Shown here piece after piece: positions 27,074 through 37,491 of a stretch of DNA of 64,000 bases. Position numbers and translations under genes: made by a program. Numbering within the stretch: the stretch's first letter is position 1; every line of letters starts with the position of its first letter. The stretch is from NCBI GenBank assembly GCA_963807865.1, contig CAWEDK010000022.1, forward strand, positions 186,001-250,000, written 5' to 3'. The notes beneath the pieces are model-generated. The model saw only the letters and a list, made by a program, of their open reading frames with translations, made no database searches and was not told where the DNA came from. This DNA comes from VAZQ01 sp963807865 (GTDB lineage Bacteria; Pseudomonadota; Alphaproteobacteria; Rhizobiales; Xanthobacteraceae).

Positions 27074-28753
27074 ATGGCCAAGGCAAAGCAAAGCAGCAGC
27101 AAGCGCGCGCCGGACGCGGCCTCCCAGATGACGACCGCCGAGGCCACGATCGCGGCGCTGATAGCGCACGGCATCGATACGATCTATGCGCTGCCGGGCG
27201 TGCACAACGATCATCTGTTCGACGCGCTGTTCAAGGCTGGCGATGGCATCACCACCATCCACACCAGGCACGAGCAGGGCGCCGCCTATCTGGCGCTCGG
27301 CGCCGCGCTCGCGACTGCGCGGCCGCAGGCCTATACCGTGGTGCCGGGACCGGGTTTGCTCAACTCGTCGGCGGCGCTCCTCACCGCCTATGGCATGAAC
27401 GCGCCGGTGCTCGCCCTGATCGGCCAGATCGCACAGTCGGCGATCGGCCGCGGGCTCGGTCATCTGCATGAAATCCGCGACCAGGCCGGCATCATCGCCC
27501 GCCTTGTAGACTTCTCCGCCCGCATCCGCGAACCGGCTGAAGCCGCACCGCTGGTCGCCGCCGCCATTGGCGCAATGGCGACCGGCCGCCCAGGCCCGGC
27601 GGTGCTGGAATGCGCCATCGACGTCTGGGGCAGGAGCGCCCCGGTAGCGCCGATCGTGCCGCCCTCCCCGCCGGCTGAACCCGTCCTCAACGAGGATGCG
27701 ATCCGCGACGCCGCCAAGCGCCTGGGCGCGGCCGAGCGTCCGCTGATCATCTGCGGCGGCGGCGCGCAAGGCGCATCCCCGGAAGTCACCGCGCTGTCGC
27801 GCATGCTGCAGGCGCCGGTGCTGGCGTTCCGCCGCGGCCGCGGCGTGCTCGACGGCCGCGATCCGTTCAGCGTGACGCAGCCGCTCGGCCGCGACCTGTG
27901 GGGCGAGGCCGACGCGGTGCTCGCGGTCGGCACGCGGCTGTTCACCCAGTTCACCCAGTGGGGCAGCGACGACGATCTCGAGATCATCCGCGTCGACGCC
28001 GATCCGGAGGAGCCGGAACGCTTCCGCAGACCCGCCGTCGCGCTGGTCGGCGATGCCGCGCCGATCCTGCGGCGGCTCGCCGACGAATTGCCGGCGCACA
28101 ATCGCAAGCGTGCCTCGCGCACGGCCGAGATGGAAGAGCGCCAGGCGCGGTGGAAGGACCGGATGGCCAAACTTGCGCCGCAGATCGGCTATCTGGAGGC
28201 GATCCGCGCCGAGCTTCCCGACGACGGCATCCTGGTCGATGAAGTCACCCAGATGGGATTTGCCGCACGGCTACTGTTTCCGGTGATCAAGCCGCGCACG
28301 TTCCTGTCGCCGGGCTATCAGGACAATCTCGGCTGGGGCTTCGCCACCGCGCTCGGCGCGGCGCACGCGCGGCGCGACGTGCCGGTACTGTCGATCTCGG
28401 GCGACGGCGGATTTCTCTACACCGCCAACGAACTCGCGACCGCCATGCGGCACCGCATTCCGCTGACCACCATCGTGTTCGCGGACGGCGCATTCGGCAA
28501 CGTGCGCCGCATCCAGCAGGAGCACTATGGCAACCGGGTGATTGCCAGCGATCTCCACAATCCGGATTTCGTGAAGTATGCGGAGAGCTTCGGCGCCGAA
28601 GCCGAGCGCGCGCGAAACCCGAACGAACTTCGCGCCGCGCTCAAGCGCGCCTTCAAGCGCCGTGACGGCCCGACCCTGATCGAGGTCCCGGTCGGACCGA
28701 TGCCGTCACCCTGGGAGTTCATCCACATGCCGCGCATCCGCGGCAGCTTGTGA
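27074..28753 (+). CDS. Thiamine-pyrophosphate-dependent enzyme (acetolactate synthase-like)
   Basis: 559 aa protein with the three ThDP-enzyme domains. The catalytic Glu lies in TIHTRHEQGAAYLALG, the middle domain in CGGGAQGASPEVTALSRML, and the C-terminal ThDP motif GDGGFLYTANELATAM ends with DGAFGN. It resembles the acetolactate synthase/benzoylformate decarboxylase group but is unlike IlvB in detail. The frame opens at 26903; the ATG at 27074 fits the family start, though the ribosome site is weak. Its stop overlaps a GTG of the next frame, and an enolase-superfamily gene follows 41 bp later, suggesting a shared catabolic pathway, for example of an aromatic acid. Confidence 0.85.
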   Translation: MAKAKQSSSKRAPDAASQMTTAEATIAALIAHGIDTIYALPGVHNDHLFDALFKAGDGITTIHTRHEQGAAYLALGAALATARPQAYTVVPGPGLLNSSAALLTAYGMNAPVLALIGQIAQSAIGRGLGHLHEIRDQAGIIARLVDFSARIREPAEAAPLVAAAIGAMATGRPGPAVLECAIDVWGRSAPVAPIVPPSPPAEPVLNEDAIRDAAKRLGAAERPLIICGGGAQGASPEVTALSRMLQAPVLAFRRGRGVLDGRDPFSVTQPLGRDLWGEADAVLAVGTRLFTQFTQWGSDDDLEIIRVDADPEEPERFRRPAVALVGDAAPILRRLADELPAHNRKRASRTAEMEERQARWKDRMAKLAPQIGYLEAIRAELPDDGILVDEVTQMGFAARLLFPVIKPRTFLSPGYQDNLGWGFATALGAAHARRDVPVLSISGDGGFLYTANELATAMRHRIPLTTIVFADGAFGNVRRIQQEHYGNRVIASDLHNPDFVKYAESFGAEAERARNPNELRAALKRAFKRRDGPTLIEVPVGPMPSPWEFIHMPRIRGSL

Positions 28754-28794
28754 TATCCTACTTTTCTAAGGACACGAGCAACGCAAGGCACCGT

Positions 28795-29946
28795 ATGGAA
28801 GCCCGCACCGACGCGCATCGCGAAATCGGAGAGCGCACTCCGCTGATCATCCGCCGGGTGGATGCCATTCCGGTCGGCCTGCCGCTCAAGAAGCCGGTGG
28901 CGATGGCCGGCAGCACCGTCAGCGTGGCGCAGAACATTCTGGTGCGGATCGAGGCGCAGGACGGCACCGTCGGCTGGGGCGAAGCAGCCTCGGCGCCCAC
29001 CATGACGGGCGACACCCTCGGCAGCCTCGTGAGCGCGGTGCGCGATCATCTGGCGCCGCTGTTGCTCGGCCAGGACGCCTGGATGCGGGTGGAGCTCGGC
29101 CGGCGTCTCAAGGCCGCGCTTTACGGCAACACCGGCGCCCATTCGGCGGTCGAAGTTGCGCTGCTCGATCTCGCCGGCCAGGCCGCAGGGCTGCCGGTGG
29201 TCGATCTGATCGGCGGCGCGGTCCGGCGCGAGGTCGCCCCGATGTGGCTTCTCGGCAATCCGACGCCGGAGCAGGACATCGTCGAGGCGCACAAGAAGCG
29301 CGACGAAGGGTTCGGCTTCTTCAAGCTCAAGATCGGCACCAAGTCGATCGATGCCGAGATCGCCGGCACCGTCGCGCTTCGCGCCGCGCTCGGTGGCGCG
29401 ACGCCACTATGCGCCGACGCCAATTGCGGCCTGAGTCTTCCCGACGCCCGCCGCTACGTCGAAGCGACCCGCGAATCCGGTCTGCTATTCGTCGAGCAGC
29501 CGCTCGCGCACGACGACCTCGGCGCACTCGCCAAGCTTACCCGCGTCTCGCCGGTGCCGATCGGCGCCGACGAAGGCATCCATTCGCTCCACGACATTGA
29601 AGCGCACGAGCGTGCGGGCGCTGGCGGCGTTTCGCTCAAGCTGATCAAGCTTGGCGGGATGCGCGCCGCGGTCGAGGCCGCGCAACTGTGCGCGCGCCGT
29701 GGGCTTGCGGTGAACATCGCTGCCAAGATCGCGGAGTCGAGCATCGCCTCGGCAGCCGCCATCCACCTCGCCTGCGCGGCCCCCAATGTCGATTGGGGCG
29801 TGAGCCTCACGCACTTTTATCTGGCCGAGGATATCGTGCACGCAGCGCCCGCCATCAGCGACGGCGCAGTTGCCTTGCCGGCCGCACCCGGGCTCGGTGT
29901 TACGGTCGATGAGGCTGCAGTCGAACGCTTCCGCGTGAGCTGCTGA
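28795..29946 (+). CDS. Mandelate racemase / muconate lactonizing enzyme family protein
   Basis: 383 aa enolase-superfamily enzyme. Catalytic residues of the muconate-lactonizing subgroup are visible: the K-x-K in GFFKLKIGTKS, metal ligands in CADANCG, LFVEQPL and IGADEG, and the second base Lys in VSLKLIKLGG. The N-terminal capping domain starts IRRVDAIPVGLPLKKPV. The ATG at 28795 has AAGG upstream. It lies directly after the ThDP enzyme gene and may cyclise or epimerise an acid made or used by it. Candidates are cycloisomerase, dipeptide epimerase or o-succinylbenzoate synthase-like activity. Confidence 0.85.
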   Translation: MEARTDAHREIGERTPLIIRRVDAIPVGLPLKKPVAMAGSTVSVAQNILVRIEAQDGTVGWGEAASAPTMTGDTLGSLVSAVRDHLAPLLLGQDAWMRVELGRRLKAALYGNTGAHSAVEVALLDLAGQAAGLPVVDLIGGAVRREVAPMWLLGNPTPEQDIVEAHKKRDEGFGFFKLKIGTKSIDAEIAGTVALRAALGGATPLCADANCGLSLPDARRYVEATRESGLLFVEQPLAHDDLGALAKLTRVSPVPIGADEGIHSLHDIEAHERAGAGGVSLKLIKLGGMRAAVEAAQLCARRGLAVNIAAKIAESSIASAAAIHLACAAPNVDWGVSLTHFYLAEDIVHAAPAISDGAVALPAAPGLGVTVDEAAVERFRVSC

Positions 29947-29949
29947 TCG

Positions 29950-30618
29950 TTACGGCTTCGGCAGCGCATCCTGCGGTATGGCGGCCGGATCAAACCGCCG
30001 CGGCCTGTTCTTTCGCACGTAGAGGATCATGACGGGGATGAACCCGACGATGATGGTCAGTTTCACGAGCGCGAGGTCGCTGAGATCGAAGCCGGTCAGG
30101 ACGGTGAATACGCCCACGAGCGCAAGCAACAGGACGAGGATCAGGCCAATCTGGAGCCCGTACGTCAGCGCCGGCTTGCCGGACCAGAAGCGGCAATCGG
30201 GATTGGCCGCCGCGACCCGGGCGACAAGCCCCTGCACCAGCGGCACGTAGGTCGCCGCCCGATCTTCGGCTGTATTCGCGCCGCTGAAGTGAACCGAATA
30301 AATGTTCGCCCGTTCGCCGTCGGTGAGCTTCACCTCACATTTGTGCCGCGTGTCGTCGGGGTGTACGGGCTCGAAGGTCAGCCGCAGCTCCTTGATCGAA
30401 CGATAGGGGAAGCGCGCGCCCCCGCCCTTCTCAATCCGGTCGAGCCCCCACGGCACCAGCAGCATCAGGTAGGCGCGCATGAGACGCGCCCACCGGGGCG
30501 CCTTGGCCCGATCGCCACCCTCGCGTTCGAGCGCATCCGGAGCGAGACGCCAGACTGCCTCACGCTGGTAGATGTTGGCGCGGGTGGCGTGGGTGATCGG
30601 ATCGGCGTGCATGGTCAT
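29950..30618 (-). CDS. Hypothetical protein with two C-terminal membrane segments (paralogue A)
   Basis: 222 aa. The N-terminal part of about 120 residues is soluble and PH-like or beta-rich (RFPYRSIKELRLTF), followed by two membrane helices (GLQIGLILVLLLALVGVFTVL and LVKLTIIVGFIPVMILYV) and a basic end RKNRPRRFDPAAIPQDALP. It is a clear paralogue of the next gene: shared features are ATYVPLVxGLV, RVAAANPxC and the C-terminal RKNxPRxFDPAAIP. No function known. Start at 30618 or 30612. Its stop lies 3 bp after that of the convergent enolase-superfamily gene. Confidence 0.72.
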   Translation of the reverse strand: MTMHADPITHATRANIYQREAVWRLAPDALEREGGDRAKAPRWARLMRAYLMLLVPWGLDRIEKGGGARFPYRSIKELRLTFEPVHPDDTRHKCEVKLTDGERANIYSVHFSGANTAEDRAATYVPLVQGLVARVAAANPDCRFWSGKPALTYGLQIGLILVLLLALVGVFTVLTGFDLSDLALVKLTIIVGFIPVMILYVRKNRPRRFDPAAIPQDALPKP

Positions 30619-30646
30619 GTGTCGAAGACAGGCACGGCTGCCAGAT

Positions 30647-31246
30647 CTATCGGCTGGCCGGCAAGAGATCGCTCGGGATCGCCGCCGGGTCGAACGACCG
30701 CGGCCAGTTCTTTCGCGTATAGAGGATCATCAGCGGAATATACGTGACCAGAATGCCGAGCTTGACCAGGACGAGATGGGACAGGCTCAGGCCGCCGACC
30801 ATACCGATCACGAACACCAAGAGCGCGATCATCAAGAACAGAAAGATATGCTCGCCCCAATAGGTGCTCGGCCGCTTGCCGGCCTCGAACTTGCAGCCCG
30901 GATTCGCCGCCGCGACGCGCTCGACCAGACCGCGTACCAGCGGGGCGTAGGTCGCCCCCCGGTCCTCGAAATCGGCGAAACCGGCGTAGTGCGTCGAGAG
31001 GATGGCGGCGAGTGTGCCATTCTTGAGCTGCAAGTCGCAGCGGTAGCGGCTGCGGTCGAACCGCGACGGCGCGAAGGACAGCCGGATTTCCCGGATGTCC
31101 TGGTAGGGGTAACGGACGGCGAGGACCTTCCCGTCCTTCAGGACTTGTTCGCGCTCCAACGCATCCGGCGTCAAGCGCCAGACCGTTTCCTTCTCCAAGA
31201 TACTGGTGCGAACCCGGTGGGTGATGGCGTCGGCAAGCATGTCCAT
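30647..31246 (-). CDS. Hypothetical protein with two C-terminal membrane segments (paralogue B)
   Basis: 199 aa, about half identical by eye to the neighbouring 222 aa protein. Shared order: a short N-terminus with THxxRxxIxxxExVWRLxPDALERE, the soluble domain with RYPYQDIREIRLSFAPSRFD, then ATYAPLVRGLVERVAAANPG, two membrane helices, and RKNWPRSFDPAAIPSDLLP. Tandem duplication is the likely origin; the genes are 28 bp apart on the same strand and probably co-transcribed. It may sense or respond at the cytoplasmic face of the membrane, but there is no evidence for a specific role. Confidence 0.72.
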   Translation of the reverse strand: MDMLADAITHRVRTSILEKETVWRLTPDALEREQVLKDGKVLAVRYPYQDIREIRLSFAPSRFDRSRYRCDLQLKNGTLAAILSTHYAGFADFEDRGATYAPLVRGLVERVAAANPGCKFEAGKRPSTYWGEHIFLFLMIALLVFVIGMVGGLSLSHLVLVKLGILVTYIPLMILYTRKNWPRSFDPAAIPSDLLPASR

Positions 31247-31343
31247 GGCGGCGATACTATAGCGTAGCGGGCGATTCCCCCCTGCACTTTATGGGTCGGC
31301 ACGGGACTGACAAAGGGGTCCGACTGCGCTATCTAGCCCCCAC

Positions 31344-32493
31344 ATGGAGCCGATCACCAAGACCAAGAAACTCGCCGAAGCCTGCGACCGGCTCTCGCGT
31401 CACCCCTTCGTGACGGTCGATACCGAGTTTCAGCGCGAGTTCGACGTATTATCCGATCCTGTGCGTGGTCCAGATGGCCTCGCCCGAGGAGGCTGTCGTG
31501 GTCGATGCCCTCGCCGAGGGCCTCGACCTTGCGCCATTCTTCGCCCTGATGGCCGACCAGAAGGTGATGAAGGTCTTTCACGCCGCCCGCCAGGACATCG
31601 AAATCTGCTGGCACGCGGCCGGCATGATCCCGGCGCCGCTGGTGGATACCCAGGTCGCCGCCATGGTGCTCGGTTACGGCGATTCGATCTCCTACGATCA
31701 ACTGGTGGGGCGCATCACCGGCGACAATCTCGACAAGTCGCACCGGTTTACCGACTGGACGCGCCGGCCGCTCTCCGCTGCGCAGCTCAACTATGCGGTC
31801 TCCGACGTGACGCACCTGCGCGACGTCTACCTCAAACTGTCCTCCGACCTCGACCAGCAGGGTCGCGCCGAATGGATGCACGAGGAGATGAAGGTGCTGA
31901 CCTCCGCCGAGACCTACCGCGCCGAGCCGGAGCACGCCTGGGAACGGCTGAAGACGCGCGTGCGCAAGCCCAAGGAGCTTGCCGTGCTGATGGAGGTTGC
32001 GGCCTGGCGCGAGCAGGAGGCCCAGAGCCGCGACGTGCCGCGCGGCCGCGTGCTCAAGGACGACGCCATCGGCGACATCGCCATCCAGGCGCCGACCACG
32101 ATCGAGCGGCTCGGCTCGCTACGCTCGCTGCCCAAAGGCTTCGAACAGTCCCGATGGGGCGAGCCCATCGTCAACGCGGTCAAGCGCGGACTTGCCCGCG
32201 ATCCCAAGACCCTGCCACGCATGGAGCGCCCGCGGCCGGTCGCCAACGGCCAGGCCACCGTCGAGCTTCTCAAGGTCCTCTTGCGGATGACCGCCGAGCG
32301 GCATGGCGTCGCCGCCAAGGTGATCGCGACGGTCGACGATCTCGAGCGCATCGCCGCGGACGACGCGGCCGGCGTACCGGCGCTGTCGGGCTGGCGGCGC
32401 GATCTGTTCGGCGAGAAGGCGCTCGCGCTCAAGCACGGACGGCTTTCGCTCGCCATCGAGCGCGGCCGGGTGGTCGCCCTCGACCGGACGTGA
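31344..32493 (+). CDS. rnd: Ribonuclease D, one-base insertion
   Basis: 3'-5' exoribonuclease for tRNA 3' processing. The DEDD residues are visible: VTVDTEF (Exo I), FHAARQDIEI with DTQVAAMVLGYG (Exo II), and YAVSDVTHLRDVY (Exo III), followed by an HRDC domain (KPKELAVLMEVAAWREQEAQ). An extra T at about 31440 shifts the frame between TEFQRE and STYYPILCVVQMASP. Removing it restores 382 aa, the usual length. The ATG is at 31344. It stands alone between convergently and co-directionally placed genes. Confidence 0.88.
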
Positions 32494-32564
32494 CGTCCCC
32501 CCTCGCGGCTGCGGGACCGGACCGCTAAGCTCGGCCGGCCCGATGCAGATTGCCGGAGGACATC

Positions 32565-33623
32565 ATGGCGCCATTCCTTCGAAACCAGTGGTACACCGTC
32601 GCGACCACAGCGGAAGTCGGCACCCGGCCGCTCGCGCGCACCGTCTGCGATGAGCCACTCGTCATCTTCCGCGGCGAGAACAGTGAGGTCGCTGTATTGA
32701 GTGACCGCTGTCCGCACCGCAAGGCGCCCCTCTCCTCCGGCGAAGTCGTCGGCAACGACATCCAGTGCGGCTATCATGGCATCCGCTTCGCACAGGACGG
32801 TGCCTGCACGCACGTGCCAGGTGGTGCAACGGTCGGCCGCACCTTCCGTGCTCGCTCCTTCCCGGTTCGCGAAATGCATGGCCTGGTCTTCGCTTGGCTC
32901 GGCGAGGTCGCGCTCGCTGACCCCGCGCTCATTCCGGACTTCAGCGAGAACGTGAAACCGGGCTGGGCCGGCGTACATGGCACCATTCACGTCAAGGGCA
33001 ATTACCAGCTGCTCATCGACAACTTGCTCGATCTCACCCATGTGGTGTTCGTCCACAAATCCACCCTGGGCGGCAGTGGAGTCGCGGAAGCGCCGCTCGA
33101 GGTCTCGGTCGATGGCGAGGTCGTGCGCGCCCAGCGCATTATGCACAACGTCGATACTTCGCCGATCTACAAGGCAGCTCGCAACCTGCACGGCAAGATC
33201 GACCGCTGGCAGATTCTCCAATTCCAGCCGCCGATCTATGTACGCATCACGCTCGGCGCGCGCGAGGCCGGCGGCGATTTGCCGATCGGCACGCCGACGC
33301 ATGTCGTGCTCAACAGCCTAACCCCAGAGACCGAGCGCAGCACGTGGTACTTCTGGTCGACGGTGCGGCCATGGGCGCTCGACGACGAGCGGGTATCGAA
33401 AATCTACAAGGACATGACCGACACGGCGTTCGCCGAGGACACCGGCCTGGTGGCGCAGCAACAGGCGTTGATCGACAGCGACCCGACCGGCGCGCCGCTG
33501 GTCGGCCTCGCGTTCGACCGCGCCGCGGTAGCGGCGCGGCGCATCATTCGGCGCAAGCTCGATGAAGAGGCGGCGACTTCGGTGCCCCCTGTGTCGGCCG
33601 TGCCGACCGCGGCACACGCCTGA
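32565..33623 (+). CDS. Rieske non-haem iron oxygenase (VanA-like)
   Basis: 352 aa terminal oxygenase. The Rieske cluster ligands are in SDRCPHRKAPLSSG and IQCGYHGI (CxH-x16-17-CxxH), and the mononuclear iron site in DNLLDLTHVVFVH (D-x2-H-x4-H). Length and layout match the vanillate O-demethylase/phenoxybenzoate group, which demethylates or hydroxylates aromatic acids. GGAGGA precedes the ATG at 32565. No reductase gene lies next to it, so the electron donor must be encoded elsewhere. The substrate is uncertain. Confidence 0.87.
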   Translation: MAPFLRNQWYTVATTAEVGTRPLARTVCDEPLVIFRGENSEVAVLSDRCPHRKAPLSSGEVVGNDIQCGYHGIRFAQDGACTHVPGGATVGRTFRARSFPVREMHGLVFAWLGEVALADPALIPDFSENVKPGWAGVHGTIHVKGNYQLLIDNLLDLTHVVFVHKSTLGGSGVAEAPLEVSVDGEVVRAQRIMHNVDTSPIYKAARNLHGKIDRWQILQFQPPIYVRITLGAREAGGDLPIGTPTHVVLNSLTPETERSTWYFWSTVRPWALDDERVSKIYKDMTDTAFAEDTGLVAQQQALIDSDPTGAPLVGLAFDRAAVAARRIIRRKLDEEAATSVPPVSAVPTAAHA

Positions 33624-33668
33624 CCAACGCAGAAAATACGGAAGACGACACCGCGCCGGGGATGGTGC

Positions 33669-35169
33669 TCACCCGACCTCCATCACCGGCTCGCGCCCGA
33701 TCAGGCGCGCGAGCTGGCGCAGCCGCGCGAACACCCGATCGCCAGCCAGCGCCTTGAAGCCGTTGTCGAAGCGCAGCACCAGGCGGCCCCGTCTCGACCA
33801 CCATCGGCGTCTTCGGCAACACGCCGGTGGTCGAAGCAGACGCCAGATAGGCCACCCGCAGCGCGGCGCCGAGCACCCGCGCACGATCAAGCGTGCGGGT
33901 CGAAGCGAGTTCGCGCAAACGCGGCGACAACTCGTCTTCGACCAGACCGACGTGGCGAAAAAACACCGCGAGCGCAATGAAGGTGCGCCCCGGATGATCG
34001 ACCGCCACGAAGGCCGCATTGGCGATGATGTTGAGCGACTGCTCGCCGCGATAATCGGGATGCGCCCGCCAGCCGATATCGGCCAGCAGGCACGCGGCGT
34101 GCCGCAGCCGCCGCTCCTCGGCGGTCTCGTCGAGGCCGGACGACGCCATGAAGCGGTCGGTCCACGTCATCAGTTCCTCGCCGTGCGCCGGCGAGCGGGA
34201 CCGCAGTAGGTTGAGTTCGGCCGCAGCCGAGATCAGCGGGTCCTGCTCACGCTCCTTGCCGCCGAGCATCGAGTAGAGCAGCCCCTCGCGCACGCCGAGC
34301 GCGGAGATGATCACGTCCTTCGGTTTGCCGATGCGCACCAGGTTCTCGAGAACCAGCGCCGCATAGGCGAGGAGCGGCCGACGGGCATCGGTGACGACCT
34401 CGATGCGCGACAGCGATTCCGGCGCTACGCGATGCACCAGGCTGGAGAATTCATACGCCTCTTTGGCGGGGATCACGTAGCCGTGCATGACATGCAACGG
34501 ATAGCCGTGCTGCCACATGTGCAGCCGGGCGAGCGCGCGCCAGGTGCCGCCGATGGCGTAGAAGTTTCGACCCTTTGCCTCGGACAATAGGTGGGCTTTG
34601 GAGAGCGCTTTCTCGACGATCTTCTCGGCCTTCTTGATCGATTTCGATGAACTGTCCTGCAGCGCGAGCCCGCCGAGCGGCAGCGTCAGCGCGCCCTTGA
34701 TGCGGTGCCCATGCACTTCGGTGAGCTCCAACGATCCGCCGCCGAGGTCGCCGACGATCCCGTCCGGCCGGTGAAAGCCCGAGACCACGCCAAGCGCCGC
34801 CAGCTCCGCCTCGCGCTTGCCGGACAGAACGTCGATCGGGACGCCGCAAATGCGCTCCGCCTCGGCGACGAATGCCTTGCCGTTCTTGGCGTCGCGGCAG
34901 GCGGCGGTGGCGATCGCCCATACCTTGCCTACCTCCATGCGGTCGCAAAGCGCGCGGAACCGGCGGATCGACGTCAGCGCGAGTTCGACCGCGTCGGCGG
35001 CCAGGAGCCCGGTCGACTGCACCTCGCGGCCGAGGCCCGCGAGTGCCTTCTCGTTGAAGATCGGCGTCGGGCTGCGCGTCAGCCCCTCGTACACGACGAG
35101 ACGGACCGAGTTCGAGCCGATATCGATGACCGCGACGGGCGGCCCGTGATCGAGACGACCTTGCGCCAT
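33669..35169 (-). CDS. ppx: Exopolyphosphatase / Ppx-GppA phosphatase, one-base insertion
   Basis: Hydrolyses polyphosphate or pppGpp. It has the ASKHA phosphate motifs VAVIDIGSNSVRLVVYEG and GIVGDLGGGSLELTE, and a C-terminal HD-like helical domain (RLRHAACLLADIGWRAHPDY). An extra G in GGGG near 33791 splits VVETG from RLVLRFDNGFKALAGDRVFA; removing it gives 499 aa ending at 33669. The ATG at 35169 is chosen within a longer open frame because it precedes the conserved domain and lies 19 bp after the ppk stop. The ppk-ppx operon links synthesis and breakdown of polyphosphate. Confidence 0.88.
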
Positions 35170-35188
35170 ATGAATTGCCGGGCGCCGC

Positions 35189-37409
35189 CTAACCGTGGTC
35201 GAGGCGCCGTATGAGGCTGCGCGGTGACAATTCTTTGAGCGATTTCCCACGGCCCGACAGGCTCGGATTGGTCATGAAGTATTTGTGAGCATTGAAGGGC
35301 TCTTCCCCCTCGGCCGCTCTTATGCGATTCGACGAGCCGTCGGGTAACAATTTCCAGCTTTGTTCATTGTCCTTGAAATTCGCCACCATGATCTGTTCGA
35401 GCACCTGCTCGTGCACGGTGGGATTGAGGATGGGACAGAGCACTTCGACGCGGCGGTCGAGATTGCGCGGCATCATGTCGGCCGACGAGATGTAGACCGC
35501 GGCCTTCGGATGCGGCAGGCCGTGGCCCATGCCGAAACAATAGATACGGCTGTGTTCGAGGAAGCGTCCGACGATCGACTTTACCCGGATATTCTCCGAC
35601 AGGCCCGGAATGCCGGGTCGCAGGCAGCAGATGCCGCGCACCACGAGGTCGACTGCGACGCCAGCCTGGGAGGCCTTGTACAGCATGTCGATGATCCCGG
35701 GATCGACCATCGCGTTGTCCTTCATCCAGATCGCGGCCGGCTTGCCGCTCTTGGCGTGTGCGATCTCCTGTTCGATATGCTCGCAAATGCGCTTGCGCAG
35801 CGTCAGCGGTGAGACCGCGAGCTTGTCCAGTTCAGCCGGTTCGGCATAGCCGGTGATGAAGTTGAAGACCCGCGCAACATCGCGCCCGATCACCGGATCG
35901 GAGGTGAAGAACGAAAGGTCGGTGTAGATGCGCGCGGTCACCGGATGATAATTTCCGGTCCCGACATGCACATAGGATGCGAGCGCACCGCCTTCGCGGC
36001 GCACCACCAGCGAGAGCTTGGCGTGGGTCTTGAGATCGATGAAGCCGTAGACGACTTGCACGCCGGCGCGCTCAAGGTCGCGCGCCCAGCGGATGTTGGC
36101 CTCCTCGTCGAACCGGGCCTTTAGCTCGATCAGCGCCGTCACCGACTTGCCGGCATCGGCCGCCTCGGCCAGCGTCCGGACGATCGGGCTGTCGGATGAC
36201 GTACGGTAGAGCGTCTGCTTGATGGCGACCACGTTGGGATCGCGCGCCGCCTGCTGCAGGAACTGCACCACCACGTCGAACGACTCGTAGGGATGGTGGA
36301 CCACCAGGTCCTTCTGGCGGATGGCCGCGAAGCAGTCGCCACCCTGGTCGCGGATGCGCTCCGGATAGCGCGGATTGTACGGCACGAATTCCAGGTCCGG
36401 CCGGTCGAGCGCCATGAGCTGGGACAGCTCGTTGAGCGCCAGCACGCCGTCGACCAGGAACACCTCGTCGTCGCCACAAGAGAGCGCCCGCTGCACGAAG
36501 CGCCGCAGCTCGACCGGCATCGTAGCGTCGAGCTCGAGCCGGATCACGGAGCCGCGCCGGCGCCGCTTGAGCACCGTCTCGAACTCGCGCACCAGATCCT
36601 CGGCTTCTTCCTCGATCTCGATTTCGCTGTCGCGAATGACGCGGAACGCGCCCTGCCCCTTCACCACATAACCGGGAAACAGCCGGCCGATGAACAGGCC
36701 GGTCAATTGCTCGAGCGGGATGACCCGCACCGCGCCGCCCTCGCCAGCCGGTATGCGGATGAAGCGCTCGATCTTGCCTGGCACGCGGATCAGCGCATCC
36801 ATCGTCCTGCCGTCGCTCGCGCGCGCCAGTTGCAACGCGACGGTGAAGCCGAGATTGGGGATGAACGGGAACGGATGCGCGGGGTCGATCGCGAGCGGCG
36901 TCAGCAGCGGGAAGATCGCCCGCAGGAAGTGGTCCTCCAGCCAGACCCGCTCCCGCTTGGTGACGTCCGGACCATCGATCAGGACGATCCCCTGACCTGC
37001 CAGCATCTGGCGCAGTTCCCGCCAGCGCTTCTGCTGGTCGCTCGCCAACGCCGAGACCGCCTCGGAGATCCGCACCAGTTGCTCGGCCGGCGTCAGGCCG
37101 TCGGGGCTCCTGAAGGTGATGCCCTCCCGCACCTGGCCACGCAGGCCGGCGACGCGGACCATGAAAAATTCGTCGAGGTTGTTGGCCGAAATCGAGAGGA
37201 ACCGGACCCGTTCCAGCAGCGGATGGGCCTCGTTGCGCAGCCTCCTCCAGCACGCGGCGGTTGAAATGCAGCCACGACAGCTCCCGGTTGATAAACCGCT
37301 CGGGACTCGCGCTGAGCTCCAATTCGGGAGCGGGGGCAAGCGCCGGCGCAGGCTCCAGTACTGGCGACGTTTCTTCTTTTACAACAGCAGCTTGACCGCG
37401 ATCCGCCAT
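35189..37409 (-). CDS. ppk: Polyphosphate kinase 1, one-base insertion near the 5' end
   Basis: Makes polyphosphate from ATP at the inner membrane. N-terminal motif RFINRELSWLHFNRRVLEEA joins NEAHPLLERVRFLSISANNL after removal of one base near 37240. Active-site histidines lie in YVHVGTGNYHP (autophosphorylation site) and GRFLEHSR. The start MADRGQAAVVKEE (37409) is followed by a Pro/Ala-rich linker. The corrected length is about 739 aa, normal for alphaproteobacterial PPK1. ppx follows 19 bp downstream, and hda lies 82 bp upstream on the same strand. Confidence 0.9.
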
Positions 37410-37491
37410 GGTCCAAAGGTTCCGGTTTCGGAAGTCAGGATGCGCATCGTCGATGACATCGGCATGACCATCAGCCGCTCCCGACCGCCCG

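Noticed and set aside
26462..28099. 545 aa minus-strand open frame
   Set aside because: Runs antisense through the ThDP enzyme and out of frame in the M16 gene; both real genes have catalytic motifs.
31914..33302. 462 aa minus-strand open frame
   Set aside because: Antisense to rnd and the Rieske oxygenase, no conserved features.
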